DNA of 64,000 nt, from NCBI RefSeq assembly GCF_001908205.1, contig NZ_LGHL01000026.1:1-64000 (forward strand). Direction: 5' to 3'. The DNA comes from Bradyrhizobium sp. NAS80.1. GTDB taxonomy: Bacteria > Pseudomonadota > Alphaproteobacteria > Rhizobiales > Xanthobacteraceae. A program made the position numbers and the translations under genes. Every line of letters begins with the position of its first letter. Positions within the stretch are counted from its first letter, which is position 1. Below are positions 37,142 to 44,736 of this stretch, piece after piece. The notes under the pieces are model-generated. The model ran no database searches, was not told where the DNA came from, and saw nothing but the letters and a program-made list of their open reading frames with translations.

Positions 37142-38905
37142 TTACGCGGCGACCTTCGCGAGCCGGCTCATCTCCTGCGTGACAAGCTCACGGTAGGGAC
37201 CGTGGCCCTGCATCAGTCGGTCGGGCGCACCGTCCTCGATGATCTTGCCATTCTTCAGCACCACCACACGATCGAAATTGCGTAGCGTCGCGAGCCGATG
37301 CGCAATCGCGACCACGGTGCGGCCGCGCATAAGTCGCGACAGCGCCTCGCGGATCGCTTCCTCGGATTCGCTGTCGAGCGCCGCGGTTGCCTCGTCCAGC
37401 AGCAGGATCGGCGCGTCCTTCAGGAAGGCGCGCGCGATCGCGATGCGCTGGCGCTGGCCGCCCGACATCTTGACACCGCGGTCACCAACCATGGTGTCGA
37501 GGCCGTCGGGCAGGCTTTCAACGAAGTCGCAGCGCGCCGCGATCGCCGCGCGCAGCACCTCGTCGTCGGTCGCATTCGGCCGGCCGTAGCGGATGTTCTC
37601 GCGGATGGAGCGATGGAACAATGAGATATCCTGCGGCACGACGGAGATCGCCTCGCGCAGGCTCTGCTGCGTCACCATGGAAATGTCCTGGCCGTCGACA
37701 GTGATGCTGCCCTCGTCCACATCATAGAAGCGCTGGAGCAGCGTGAACAGCGTCGACTTGCCGCCGCCGGACTGGCCGACCAGGCCGACGCGCTGGCCGG
37801 GCTGCAGCCGCAAGCTGAATCGCTCGAAGATCTTCGCGCCGCCGGGATAGCCGAAGGTGACGTTGTTATACGCGATCGCGGCACCGCTCTTGACGAGGGC
37901 CTCGGCCTCGGGGTGATCGCGCAATTCGTGCGGCACCAGCAGCGTGGCTAGCGCCTCGGTCAACCGCGCGACATGCTGTGTGACGTCGACCAGCGCAACG
38001 GCCAGATCGCGCGTTGCATTGAGGATGGAGAGGCCGAGCGTACAGACCAGCACGACATCGCCCGTGGTCGCCTCGCCCTGCTGCCAGAGCGTGATCGCCC
38101 AGGCCATTAGCGCCACCGTTAACACGACGGTGACGCCGGCATGCGTCAGCCGCAGCTTTTCCAGATAGCGCAGGCTGCGGCCGCGCGCGGTGAGCTCGCG
38201 ATTGACGGTTGCGTCGAACCGCTCATGCTCGTGGCCGATGCCGCAGAAGGCACGGACCAGCGGCATGTTGCTGATGACATCGATCATCTCGCCATCCACC
38301 ACGGCGGCCTTGTCCGCGAAGTCATCATGCAGCGGCTTGCCGGCGGCGGCCAGATGGAACATCGCGATGACCATCCCGCCGGCGATCACGATCAAGCCGA
38401 GCGCCATATAAGGGCTCACGGTTCCAATCAGCATGATTGCCGCAATTGTGGCGATGCATGGCGGCAACACGTTCCAGACGAACATGTTCTCGACGGTGAA
38501 CACCGCGTTCGAGGTCGCCGTGATGCGGCTCGTCAACATGCCCGGCATCCGGTCAGAGAAGTAGCTCGGCGCGTGGCCGGTCAAATGCCGAAAAATATCA
38601 CGACGCAAATCGCCGGTGACGCGCACGAAGGTGAAGCTTGCTGTCCAACTCGCGATCCGCCAGAGAAAGTTGTCCGCTGCAATCAGCGACATGAGCAGAA
38701 TGAATGCCAGCCATACGCTGCCACCATGCGATGTTCCGGCTGACAAACTGTCGACAAGAGATTTGACGCCGTACTGCGTGCCCACGGAACAGGCAACGGC
38801 TGCAACGACAGCGCTTAGGATCACCAGGTGCGACGCTAAACGTCGCCTAAGATAGCGCAAGACAAAGGCAAATGGCCTGCGCGCGTATCCAGAAAGCTGA
38901 TCCAT
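37142..38905 (-). CDS. ABC exporter, fused membrane and ATPase domains
   Basis: 587 residues from ATG 38905. A six-helix type-1 exporter membrane domain (about 15-310) and an ATPase domain with Walker A GQSGGGKST, Q-loop PQDISLFHRSI, signature KMSGGQRQR, Walker B PILLLDEATAALD and the switch His in AIAHRL. All catalytic residues are present, so a homodimer should be active. This is the MsbA/NdvA class, which exports lipids, glycans or peptides. It is first in a minus-strand operon with the debranching-type enzyme (58-base gap), so an oligosaccharide or glucan is a plausible cargo. A candidate EcfG promoter lies 50-75 bases upstream. Confidence 0.88.
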   Translation of the reverse strand: MDQLSGYARRPFAFVLRYLRRRLASHLVILSAVVAAVACSVGTQYGVKSLVDSLSAGTSHGGSVWLAFILLMSLIAADNFLWRIASWTASFTFVRVTGDLRRDIFRHLTGHAPSYFSDRMPGMLTSRITATSNAVFTVENMFVWNVLPPCIATIAAIMLIGTVSPYMALGLIVIAGGMVIAMFHLAAAGKPLHDDFADKAAVVDGEMIDVISNMPLVRAFCGIGHEHERFDATVNRELTARGRSLRYLEKLRLTHAGVTVVLTVALMAWAITLWQQGEATTGDVVLVCTLGLSILNATRDLAVALVDVTQHVARLTEALATLLVPHELRDHPEAEALVKSGAAIAYNNVTFGYPGGAKIFERFSLRLQPGQRVGLVGQSGGGKSTLFTLLQRFYDVDEGSITVDGQDISMVTQQSLREAISVVPQDISLFHRSIRENIRYGRPNATDDEVLRAAIAARCDFVESLPDGLDTMVGDRGVKMSGGQRQRIAIARAFLKDAPILLLDEATAALDSESEEAIREALSRLMRGRTVVAIAHRLATLRNFDRVVVLKNGKIIEDGAPDRLMQGHGPYRELVTQEMSRLAKVAA

Positions 38906-38954
38906 GTGACTGCGACCCCGTCGTGAGATTTTCAATTTTGTTGCTGATCGACTG

Positions 38955-38980
38955 AACATCGACCAGTTCGCCTCGGTTCC
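38955..38980 (-). promoter_or_regulatory. Candidate EcfG-type stress promoter (minus)
   Basis: On the minus strand GGAAC (38976-38980) is followed after 17 bases by TGTT (38955-38958), close to the alphaproteobacterial EcfG consensus GGAAC-N16/17-CGTT. It is 50 bases upstream of the ABC exporter ATG. Confidence 0.5.
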
Positions 38981-39085
38981 CGGGCAATTCCATCACGACA
39001 TGCGGATGCGGACGATATGAGTTGAGGTGATGGCATCATCGCGACACAGCGCCCGGATGTGTCCAATAAGTAACGTTTGTTAAGA

Positions 39086-39110
39086 GGAACTTCGCAACTG
39101 CGGGAACGTT
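39086..39110 (+). promoter_or_regulatory. EcfG-type general stress promoter (plus)
   Basis: GGAAC (39086-39090), 16 bases, then CGTT (39107-39110): an exact match to the EcfG consensus. It is 73 bases upstream of the GT4 glycosyltransferase ATG. A second GGAAC inside the palindrome GGGAACGTTCCC covers the -10 region. Confidence 0.75.
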
Positions 39111-39182
39111 CCCTTAGCTGGCATTGCCGGTGCCGTGCACGCTGGGGGTTCCAACGTTCATGATCGCAGAGGAGAAGATGAG

Positions 39183-40253
39183 ATGCGCATTGCGCAGGTA
39201 GCTCCGTTGACAGAGGCTGTTCCACCCAAGTTGTATGGCGGCACCGAGCGGGTGGTGCATTGGTTGACGGAAGAGCTGGTTGCCCTTGGACACGACGTGA
39301 CGCTGTTCGCCAGCGGCGACTCGAAGACGTCGGCGAAGCTGGACGCACTCTGGCCGCGGGCGCTTCGCCTCGACGGTTCCGTACGCGATCCCAATGCGCT
39401 GCACATGGTGCTCCTGGAGCGCGTGCGGCAGAAATGTGACGACGAAGAGTTCGACTTCCTCCATTTCCATCTCGATTACTATCCGTGGTCATTGTTCCAC
39501 CGGCAGCCGACACCGTTCGTGACCACGCTGCATGGCCGGCTCGACCTGCCGGAGCATCAGCCGGTGTTCAATACCTTCACCAAGATGCCGGTGATTTCGA
39601 TTTCGAGCGCACAGCGGCGGCCGGTGCCGCAAGCGAAGTGGGTGACGACGATTCACCACGGCCTGCCGGAGAACCTGCTGACGCCGAAGCCCGCGAAGCA
39701 GGAATATCTCGCCGTGCTCGGCCGCATCGCGCCCGAGAAAGGCGTCGATCGCGCCATCAAGATCGCGACCCATTGCGGCATCCCGTTGAAGATCGCGGCC
39801 AAGGTCGATCGCGCCGACCAGGATTATTATGACGAATTGATCCGGCCCATGATCGAAAAAAATCCGCTGGTGGATTTCATCGGGGAGATCAGCGATCACG
39901 AGAAATCGGACTTCTTGAGCGGCGCGCTCGGGCTCTTGTTGCCGATCGACTGGCCGGAGCCATTCGGCCTGGTGATGATCGAAGCCATGGCCTGCGGAAC
40001 GCCGGTGATCGCGTTCAATCGCGGCTCGGTGCCGGAGATCATCGACGAGGGCCTCACCGGCTTTGTGGTCGAGGACATCCTCAGCGCGGCCGGGGTCGTC
40101 AACCGTCTTGCGCAACTGGACCGGACGGCCATCCGCAAGCAGTTCGAGAAGCGCTTCACGGCGCGGCGGATGGCGCTGGATTATCTCGCGGCCTATCGTG
40201 CGCTGACCGAGGCACAGGCGCCGCGGATCAAGCTGGTGAGCAGCGCGGAGTAG
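39183..40253 (+). CDS. GT4-family glycosyltransferase
   Basis: 356 residues from ATG 39183, preceded by AGAGGAGAAGATG. GT-B fold: an N-terminal acceptor domain with RIAQVAPLTEAVPPKLYGGT and LGHDVTLFASGDS, and a C-terminal donor domain with LGRIAPEKGVDRAI, the Glu-containing LLPIDWPEPFGLVMIEAMAC and GTPVIAFNRGSVPEI. These are the features of a retaining GT4 enzyme using a nucleotide sugar. The acceptor is unknown. A consensus EcfG promoter precedes it, suggesting synthesis of a protective glycan or glycolipid under stress. Followed by a palindromic repeat. Confidence 0.87.
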   Translation: MRIAQVAPLTEAVPPKLYGGTERVVHWLTEELVALGHDVTLFASGDSKTSAKLDALWPRALRLDGSVRDPNALHMVLLERVRQKCDDEEFDFLHFHLDYYPWSLFHRQPTPFVTTLHGRLDLPEHQPVFNTFTKMPVISISSAQRRPVPQAKWVTTIHHGLPENLLTPKPAKQEYLAVLGRIAPEKGVDRAIKIATHCGIPLKIAAKVDRADQDYYDELIRPMIEKNPLVDFIGEISDHEKSDFLSGALGLLLPIDWPEPFGLVMIEAMACGTPVIAFNRGSVPEIIDEGLTGFVVEDILSAAGVVNRLAQLDRTAIRKQFEKRFTARRMALDYLAAYRALTEAQAPRIKLVSSAE

Positions 40254-40265
40254 GCTTACGGCAAT

Positions 40266-40399
40266 CTCGTGTCCCGGACGCGCTGCAACGCCCTTGGCGT
40301 TGCGACGCAGAGCCGGGACCCACCGGACTCCACGGAAACATGGGCCCCGGCTCAGCAGCGCACCGCTGGAGAAGCGCTGCGCTGCGTCCGGGGCACGAG
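40266..40399. repeat. Palindromic repeat, family shared with 49829-50032
   Basis: Outer arms CTCGTGTCCCGGACGCG and TGCGTCCGGGGCACGAG, with inner arms AGCCGGGACCCA / TGGGCCCCGGCT and a small hairpin CAACGCC-CTT-GGCGTTG. The same outer and AGCCGGGACCCA motifs recur at 49829-50032. Confidence 0.8.
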
Positions 40400-40403
40400 C
40401 AGC

Positions 40404-42332
40404 TTACGTCACCACCGCCCGCTTCGGCTCGACGATCTCGAACATGCGCGGGAATTCATCCATCATGCCCATCAGCTCGGCGAGCCGAAGCGGATTGCCG
40501 GCGAGCTTGATCTTGCCGGCCGCCACTGCCTCCGGGAAGCTCGTCAGTTTCGCGATCACCTCATCCAGCGTCGCGCGCGCGAGCGTGAAGCTTGCATCCG
40601 CCCCTTCCGCCTGCACGCCCTCGGTGTAGGTGAGCGCACAATTCTCCAGGTTGAGCACGAAGGTCTCGCTCGTGTCGGAGAAGCTCCAGTTCAGCACGAT
40701 GTGCTTACCCTCGGCCTTCGGGCCGTTGAGGCGGATGCCGAGCACGTCCCAGAGCTGCTCGGTGCGCAGCACCGCCAGCGTTTCGCGCGGCATCGACGCA
40801 CGCGCCGGCGCCTTGGGCATGCCCTGCCGCAACTCCTGCGCTCCGAACAGATAGGCGTTGCGCCAGGTCGAGCTCTCGGCGGCATAGCCTAGCTGTTCCA
40901 GGGTATCAGCCAGCAATGCACGCGCCGCCTGGTTATCCGGCTCGGCGAAGACGAGATGGCCGAGCGCCTGCGCGACGAAGCGAAACTCGCCTTTGTCAAA
41001 GTCCGTCCGCGCCCGCGCCAGAATGGCATCGGCGCCACCCATGTACTCGACATACTTCTTGCCGGAAGCCACCGGCGGTAGCGGATCGAGATTGACCGGA
41101 TTGGCGTCGTACCAGCCGAGATACTTCTGATAGATCGCCTTCACATTGTGTCTGATGTGACCGTAATAGCCGCGGCCATGCCAAGCGCCTTCGAGGCTCC
41201 TCGGCAACTGGATCGTCTCGGCGATCTCGGCCGCGGTGAGGCCGTGGTTCATCAGGCGGATCGTTTGGTCATGGGCGAACTTGTAGAGATCACGCTGCTG
41301 CCGGATCATCGTGCCGATGCGCTTGCGCCCCCACACCGGCCAGTGATGCTGGCCGCACATCGCCTCCGCCTTGCCGTCCCAGAGCCGCAAGGCCTCGCCC
41401 AGGTACTTTGACCAGGCCAGCGCGTCGCGCACATCGGCGCCACGGAACGGCAGCAGGTTGTGGAAATTGTGCGTGCAGTTCTCGGCAAGGTTCAGCAGCT
41501 TGTAGCGCGGGATAAAGAAATGCATCTCCGCCGGCGCTTCGCTGTTCGGCGCCATCTGGAATTCGAACTCGACGCCGTCGATTACGCGCTTGTCACCGGT
41601 CGCCATGATCAGGTCGGTCGGTCGCAGCAGCGCGACCGAGCCCGCCGCCATCGATTTGCCGAGGCCGCAATCGACATGCCCGCGCACGCCCTTGGCGAGG
41701 AAGGGGCCGAACTGGTACTGCGCCCGGCGCAGCATCGCAGGTCCTGCGATGATGTTCTCGGAGACGGCGTGCTCCATGAACAGGTTCGGCGCGATGATCG
41801 GCACGCGGCCGGTGGCGAGCGCATCCTCCTCCAGCACGCCCCGCGCACCGCCCCAATGATCGGTGTGGGTGTGGGTGAAGATCACGGCCGCAACAGGGCG
41901 CTGTCCGCGATGCCTGTAGTAGAGATCCAGCGCGGCCCGCGCCCCCTCGATCGAGGTCAGGGTGTCGACGACGATGACGCCGCTGTCACCCTCGATCAGC
42001 GTCATGTTGGCGATATCGAGCCCACGCACCTGATAGACGCCGGGCACGACCTCGAACAGGCCGTGCTGCATGTTGAGCCGCGACTGCCGCCACAGGCTCG
42101 GGTTGACGGTCGGCGGCGCCGGTTCCGCCGACAAAAAGCCGTAAGGCTCAAGGCTCCAGACCGTGCGCCCTCCCGGATTAGTGATCCTTGCGTTCTCGAT
42201 CGTACCTAGAAAGCCGCGCGCAGCGTCGTCGAAATCACTGGTATCGGAGAACGGCAGCGCGTTCAGTACCGCCTTGTTCTGGGCGATGACGGAGGCGGAT
42301 GCGTCCTTCGGCGTTTCTGCGGTCCCGGTCAT
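40404..42332 (-). CDS. Alkylsulfatase (SdsA1/BDS1-type metallo-beta-lactamase fold)
   Basis: 642 residues. A zinc-binding metallo-beta-lactamase core has FTHTHTDHWGG at about 152-162, and later His/Glu ligands near AEMHFFIPRYK and NCTHNFHNLL. An alkylsulfatase dimerisation domain (about 390-525; NHGLTAAEIAETIQLPRSLE) and a C-terminal SCP2-like domain (about 535-642) follow. This three-domain order defines SdsA-type enzymes that cleave alkyl sulfates to alcohol and sulfate. No signal peptide is evident. The ATG follows GGGAGGGAAGAAT. It lies 47 bases downstream of a Baeyer-Villiger-type monooxygenase gene on the same strand, so the two are likely one catabolic operon. Confidence 0.9.
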   Translation of the reverse strand: MTGTAETPKDASASVIAQNKAVLNALPFSDTSDFDDAARGFLGTIENARITNPGGRTVWSLEPYGFLSAEPAPPTVNPSLWRQSRLNMQHGLFEVVPGVYQVRGLDIANMTLIEGDSGVIVVDTLTSIEGARAALDLYYRHRGQRPVAAVIFTHTHTDHWGGARGVLEEDALATGRVPIIAPNLFMEHAVSENIIAGPAMLRRAQYQFGPFLAKGVRGHVDCGLGKSMAAGSVALLRPTDLIMATGDKRVIDGVEFEFQMAPNSEAPAEMHFFIPRYKLLNLAENCTHNFHNLLPFRGADVRDALAWSKYLGEALRLWDGKAEAMCGQHHWPVWGRKRIGTMIRQQRDLYKFAHDQTIRLMNHGLTAAEIAETIQLPRSLEGAWHGRGYYGHIRHNVKAIYQKYLGWYDANPVNLDPLPPVASGKKYVEYMGGADAILARARTDFDKGEFRFVAQALGHLVFAEPDNQAARALLADTLEQLGYAAESSTWRNAYLFGAQELRQGMPKAPARASMPRETLAVLRTEQLWDVLGIRLNGPKAEGKHIVLNWSFSDTSETFVLNLENCALTYTEGVQAEGADASFTLARATLDEVIAKLTSFPEAVAAGKIKLAGNPLRLAELMGMMDEFPRMFEIVEPKRAVVT

Positions 42333-42379
42333 ATTCTTCCCTCCCTGACGTCAAACGACGTTCTTGTTCTTGGATACAC

Positions 42380-44200
42380 TCAGCGGAACGCCAGCCCTTC
42401 GAACTGGCCACTGCTGCGCCATTCATCGATATATCTGAAATAGGCATTGGGGCCGGCGGGATAGCCGACGTTGAGCCGGGCCTGTGGACCAGGCTCACGT
42501 CCCTCGTTGTTGTAATAGCCGGGTGTGCAATCGGGGGATCCGATCATGCGGCCGACGCCGGTGAGCAGCAGATCAATCCAGCGATCTTCGGCTTCCTTCG
42601 TCACCTCGACCTCTCTAAAGCCGCTCTTGCGCGCGTGATTGACCGTCAACGCGATGGTGCGGGCAGAATCGGTCAGATTGTGCGGGACGTTGGAGATCAG
42701 GTTGGCGCCCTGGGCCGGCTGCACAAAGAATGCGTTGGGAAATCCGTGGACGTGGACGCCGTGCTTGCTGCGCATGCCCTCCGCCCAATAGTCCGACAGT
42801 TTTAGGCCACCCCGTCCCGTCAGGTCGAAGCCGGCGCGGCGCTTGTACTCGGTGCCGACCTCGAAGCCGGAGGCATAGATGATGCAGTCGAGCTGATATT
42901 CCTTGCCCGCCACGACTACCCCGTTCTCGGTGATCTCCTCGACGCCCTTGCCGTTGGTGTCGATGAGATGCGCGCCAGGCTTGTTGAATGCCTGAAGGTA
43001 GGAATCGTGGAAGCACGGCCGCTTGCAGAGCTGTCGATACCAGGCTTTCAGCTTCGCCGCGGTGTCGCGGTCATTCACGATGGCATCGACCCGCGCGCGG
43101 ATCTCCTCCATCTTATCGAAGTCGGCATCCTCGAACGCGGCGAGCATGTTCTGCGGCGTCCGTTGCTCGCGGGGCAGCTCGATGATCTTGGCGCGAATGC
43201 GCCGGTTAAGGTCGGTCCAACCGTCCTGGACCAGGTCGATTTCGGCAGTGCCACCGGCCTGGTTGGCGGTGAAATTCTCTAGCCAGCGCTGCTGCCAGCC
43301 TGTCGTCGCGATCCCGGAAAACCAGTCGGGATCAATCGGCGCGTTGCCACGCACGTCGACCGACGAGGGCGTGCGCTGGAAGACGTAAAGCTCCTTGCAG
43401 GCCTGCGCGAGATGCGGCACGCACTGAACGGAAGTTGCGCCCGTGCCGACAATGCCGACGCGTTTGTCTGCAAGCTTGTGCATCGGGCTGCCTGTGGGAT
43501 CGCCGCCCGTGTAATCGTAGTCCCAGCGGCTGGTGTGGAACGAGTGCCCCTTGAACGACTCGATGCCGGGGATACCCGGCAGCTTGGGCACGTGCAGCGG
43601 TCCCGTTCCCATGCCGACGAACTGGGCCGTAAAGTCGTCGCCACGGTTGGTCCTGATCTGCCAGCGGGAATTGGCCTCGTCCCAATCGATGCTCACGACC
43701 TCCGTGTGAAGCAGCGCATTGTCGTAGAGACCGAACTGCCTGCCGATTCGCTGGCAGTGCGCGAGGATTTCCGGCGCGTGCGCATACTTCTCCGATGGCA
43801 TGTGGCCGGTCTCTTCGAGCAACGGCATGTACACCATGGACGCCGTGTCGCACTGCGCACCCGGATAGCGATTCCAGTACCAGGTGCCACCGAAATCTCC
43901 GCCCTTCTCAATCACGCGAACATCTTCGATACCGGCTTCCTTGAGCCGCGCCGCGGTCGCGAGCCCCGCAAAGCCGCCGCCGACAAAGGCAAAGGTGACG
44001 TGATCGGTCTTCGGCGCGCGCGGCGTGACGAGCGTATAGGGATCGTCCAGATAATGAGCGAGCTGCCCCTTGATCTGGATGTACTGGTCGTTGCCATCGG
44101 GCCGCAGGCGCTTGTCGCGCTCCTCACGGTACTTGTTGCGCAGCCACGCCTTGTCGATCGGAGCAGCCTGCGGGACCCGGGATTGATCCGCCATCGTCAT
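42380..44200 (-). CDS. Baeyer-Villiger-type flavin monooxygenase
   Basis: 606 residues from ATG 44200; ATG 44194 is equally possible. An FAD Rossmann motif GGGFAGLATAARL lies near residue 70, preceded by the N-terminal extension seen in larger BVMOs. The NADPH-type second Rossmann is GTGATSVQCVP. The type I BVMO fingerprint FxGxxxHxxxW(P/D) is present as FKGHSFHTSRWD. Expected chemistry: insertion of oxygen next to a ketone to make an ester, using NADPH and O2. It is upstream of the alkylsulfatase gene. Confidence 0.88.
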   Translation of the reverse strand: MTMADQSRVPQAAPIDKAWLRNKYREERDKRLRPDGNDQYIQIKGQLAHYLDDPYTLVTPRAPKTDHVTFAFVGGGFAGLATAARLKEAGIEDVRVIEKGGDFGGTWYWNRYPGAQCDTASMVYMPLLEETGHMPSEKYAHAPEILAHCQRIGRQFGLYDNALLHTEVVSIDWDEANSRWQIRTNRGDDFTAQFVGMGTGPLHVPKLPGIPGIESFKGHSFHTSRWDYDYTGGDPTGSPMHKLADKRVGIVGTGATSVQCVPHLAQACKELYVFQRTPSSVDVRGNAPIDPDWFSGIATTGWQQRWLENFTANQAGGTAEIDLVQDGWTDLNRRIRAKIIELPREQRTPQNMLAAFEDADFDKMEEIRARVDAIVNDRDTAAKLKAWYRQLCKRPCFHDSYLQAFNKPGAHLIDTNGKGVEEITENGVVVAGKEYQLDCIIYASGFEVGTEYKRRAGFDLTGRGGLKLSDYWAEGMRSKHGVHVHGFPNAFFVQPAQGANLISNVPHNLTDSARTIALTVNHARKSGFREVEVTKEAEDRWIDLLLTGVGRMIGSPDCTPGYYNNEGREPGPQARLNVGYPAGPNAYFRYIDEWRSSGQFEGLAFR

Positions 44201-44355
44201 AGGGGAAAGGCCTTTCTGGACGTCTGTCGCGCCCTTCGTTGTCGCTGTTGGCCGCATCTAACCGCATCTTAACCCGGGTTCCAACCGGTCCGTTGTGTCC
44301 GTCGCGGCACGAAGTGCCATCCGTCCATAAAAATATGCCGAGCCAGGAGGAAGGC

Positions 44356-44490
44356 ATGGGCTGGAAGAAGCTCGCGGTCACTGACAATCTGGGCGTGCCG
44401 ATGGTGCCCGGCGAACTCGCGAGGATGATGAAGAGCGGCTACGACAAGCTGGCGGCGATTGTGAAGACGAGCGGCATGGCCGGCCAATGA
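44356..44490 (+). CDS. Very small protein (44 residues), unknown
   Basis: 44 residues from an ATG preceded by an excellent AGGAGGAAGGC. Basic and helical in appearance (ELARMMKSGYDKLAAIVKT), with no membrane segment. Codon choice is strongly G/C-ending, like real genes here. It is divergent from the monooxygenase gene. I do not recognise it. Confidence 0.55.
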   Translation: MGWKKLAVTDNLGVPMVPGELARMMKSGYDKLAAIVKTSGMAGQ

Positions 44491-44554
44491 CTTGGCCTTG
44501 CGCGACGAGCCCTTCGGTAACGGGCTGGCCCGACGGCGTGGCCACACCCGGCGT

Positions 44555-44630
44555 ACGCAGCTCGCGGGCAAAAACATAGCCGTCGCGCCTTTCCTTGGCC
44601 CGGTAAAGTGCCGCATCCGGACAGGAGATC
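44555..44630 (-). pseudogene. Possible remnant of a GGDEF-domain C-terminus
   Basis: On the minus strand the peptide PDAALYRAKERRDGYVF resembles the last helix and strand of diguanylate cyclase domains (typically ADxALYxAKxxGRN). Nothing upstream in any frame looks like the rest of a GGDEF domain, so if it is real it is a short relic in the 246-base gap before the TRAP genes. Confidence 0.3.
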
Positions 44631-44736
44631 CTTGCCGGCCGCGAGCCCCTGCAGCCGCGCGGCGACAGCATCTGAACGGGCGGCTTGACCACGCGTTAGG
44701 CAAACGTGCAGCGCACAGGCGCGCGCATCCCAATCA

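Noticed and set aside
35254..37182. Plus-strand open frame of 642 codons opposite the debranching-type gene
   Set aside because: Arg/Leu/Ala-rich shadow of a well-supported gene, with no ribosome-binding site or recognisable family.
39104..39113. Palindrome GGGAACGTTCCC as a separate operator
   Set aside because: Its right half supplies the CGTT of the EcfG promoter. A distinct repressor site cannot be argued from one short palindrome.
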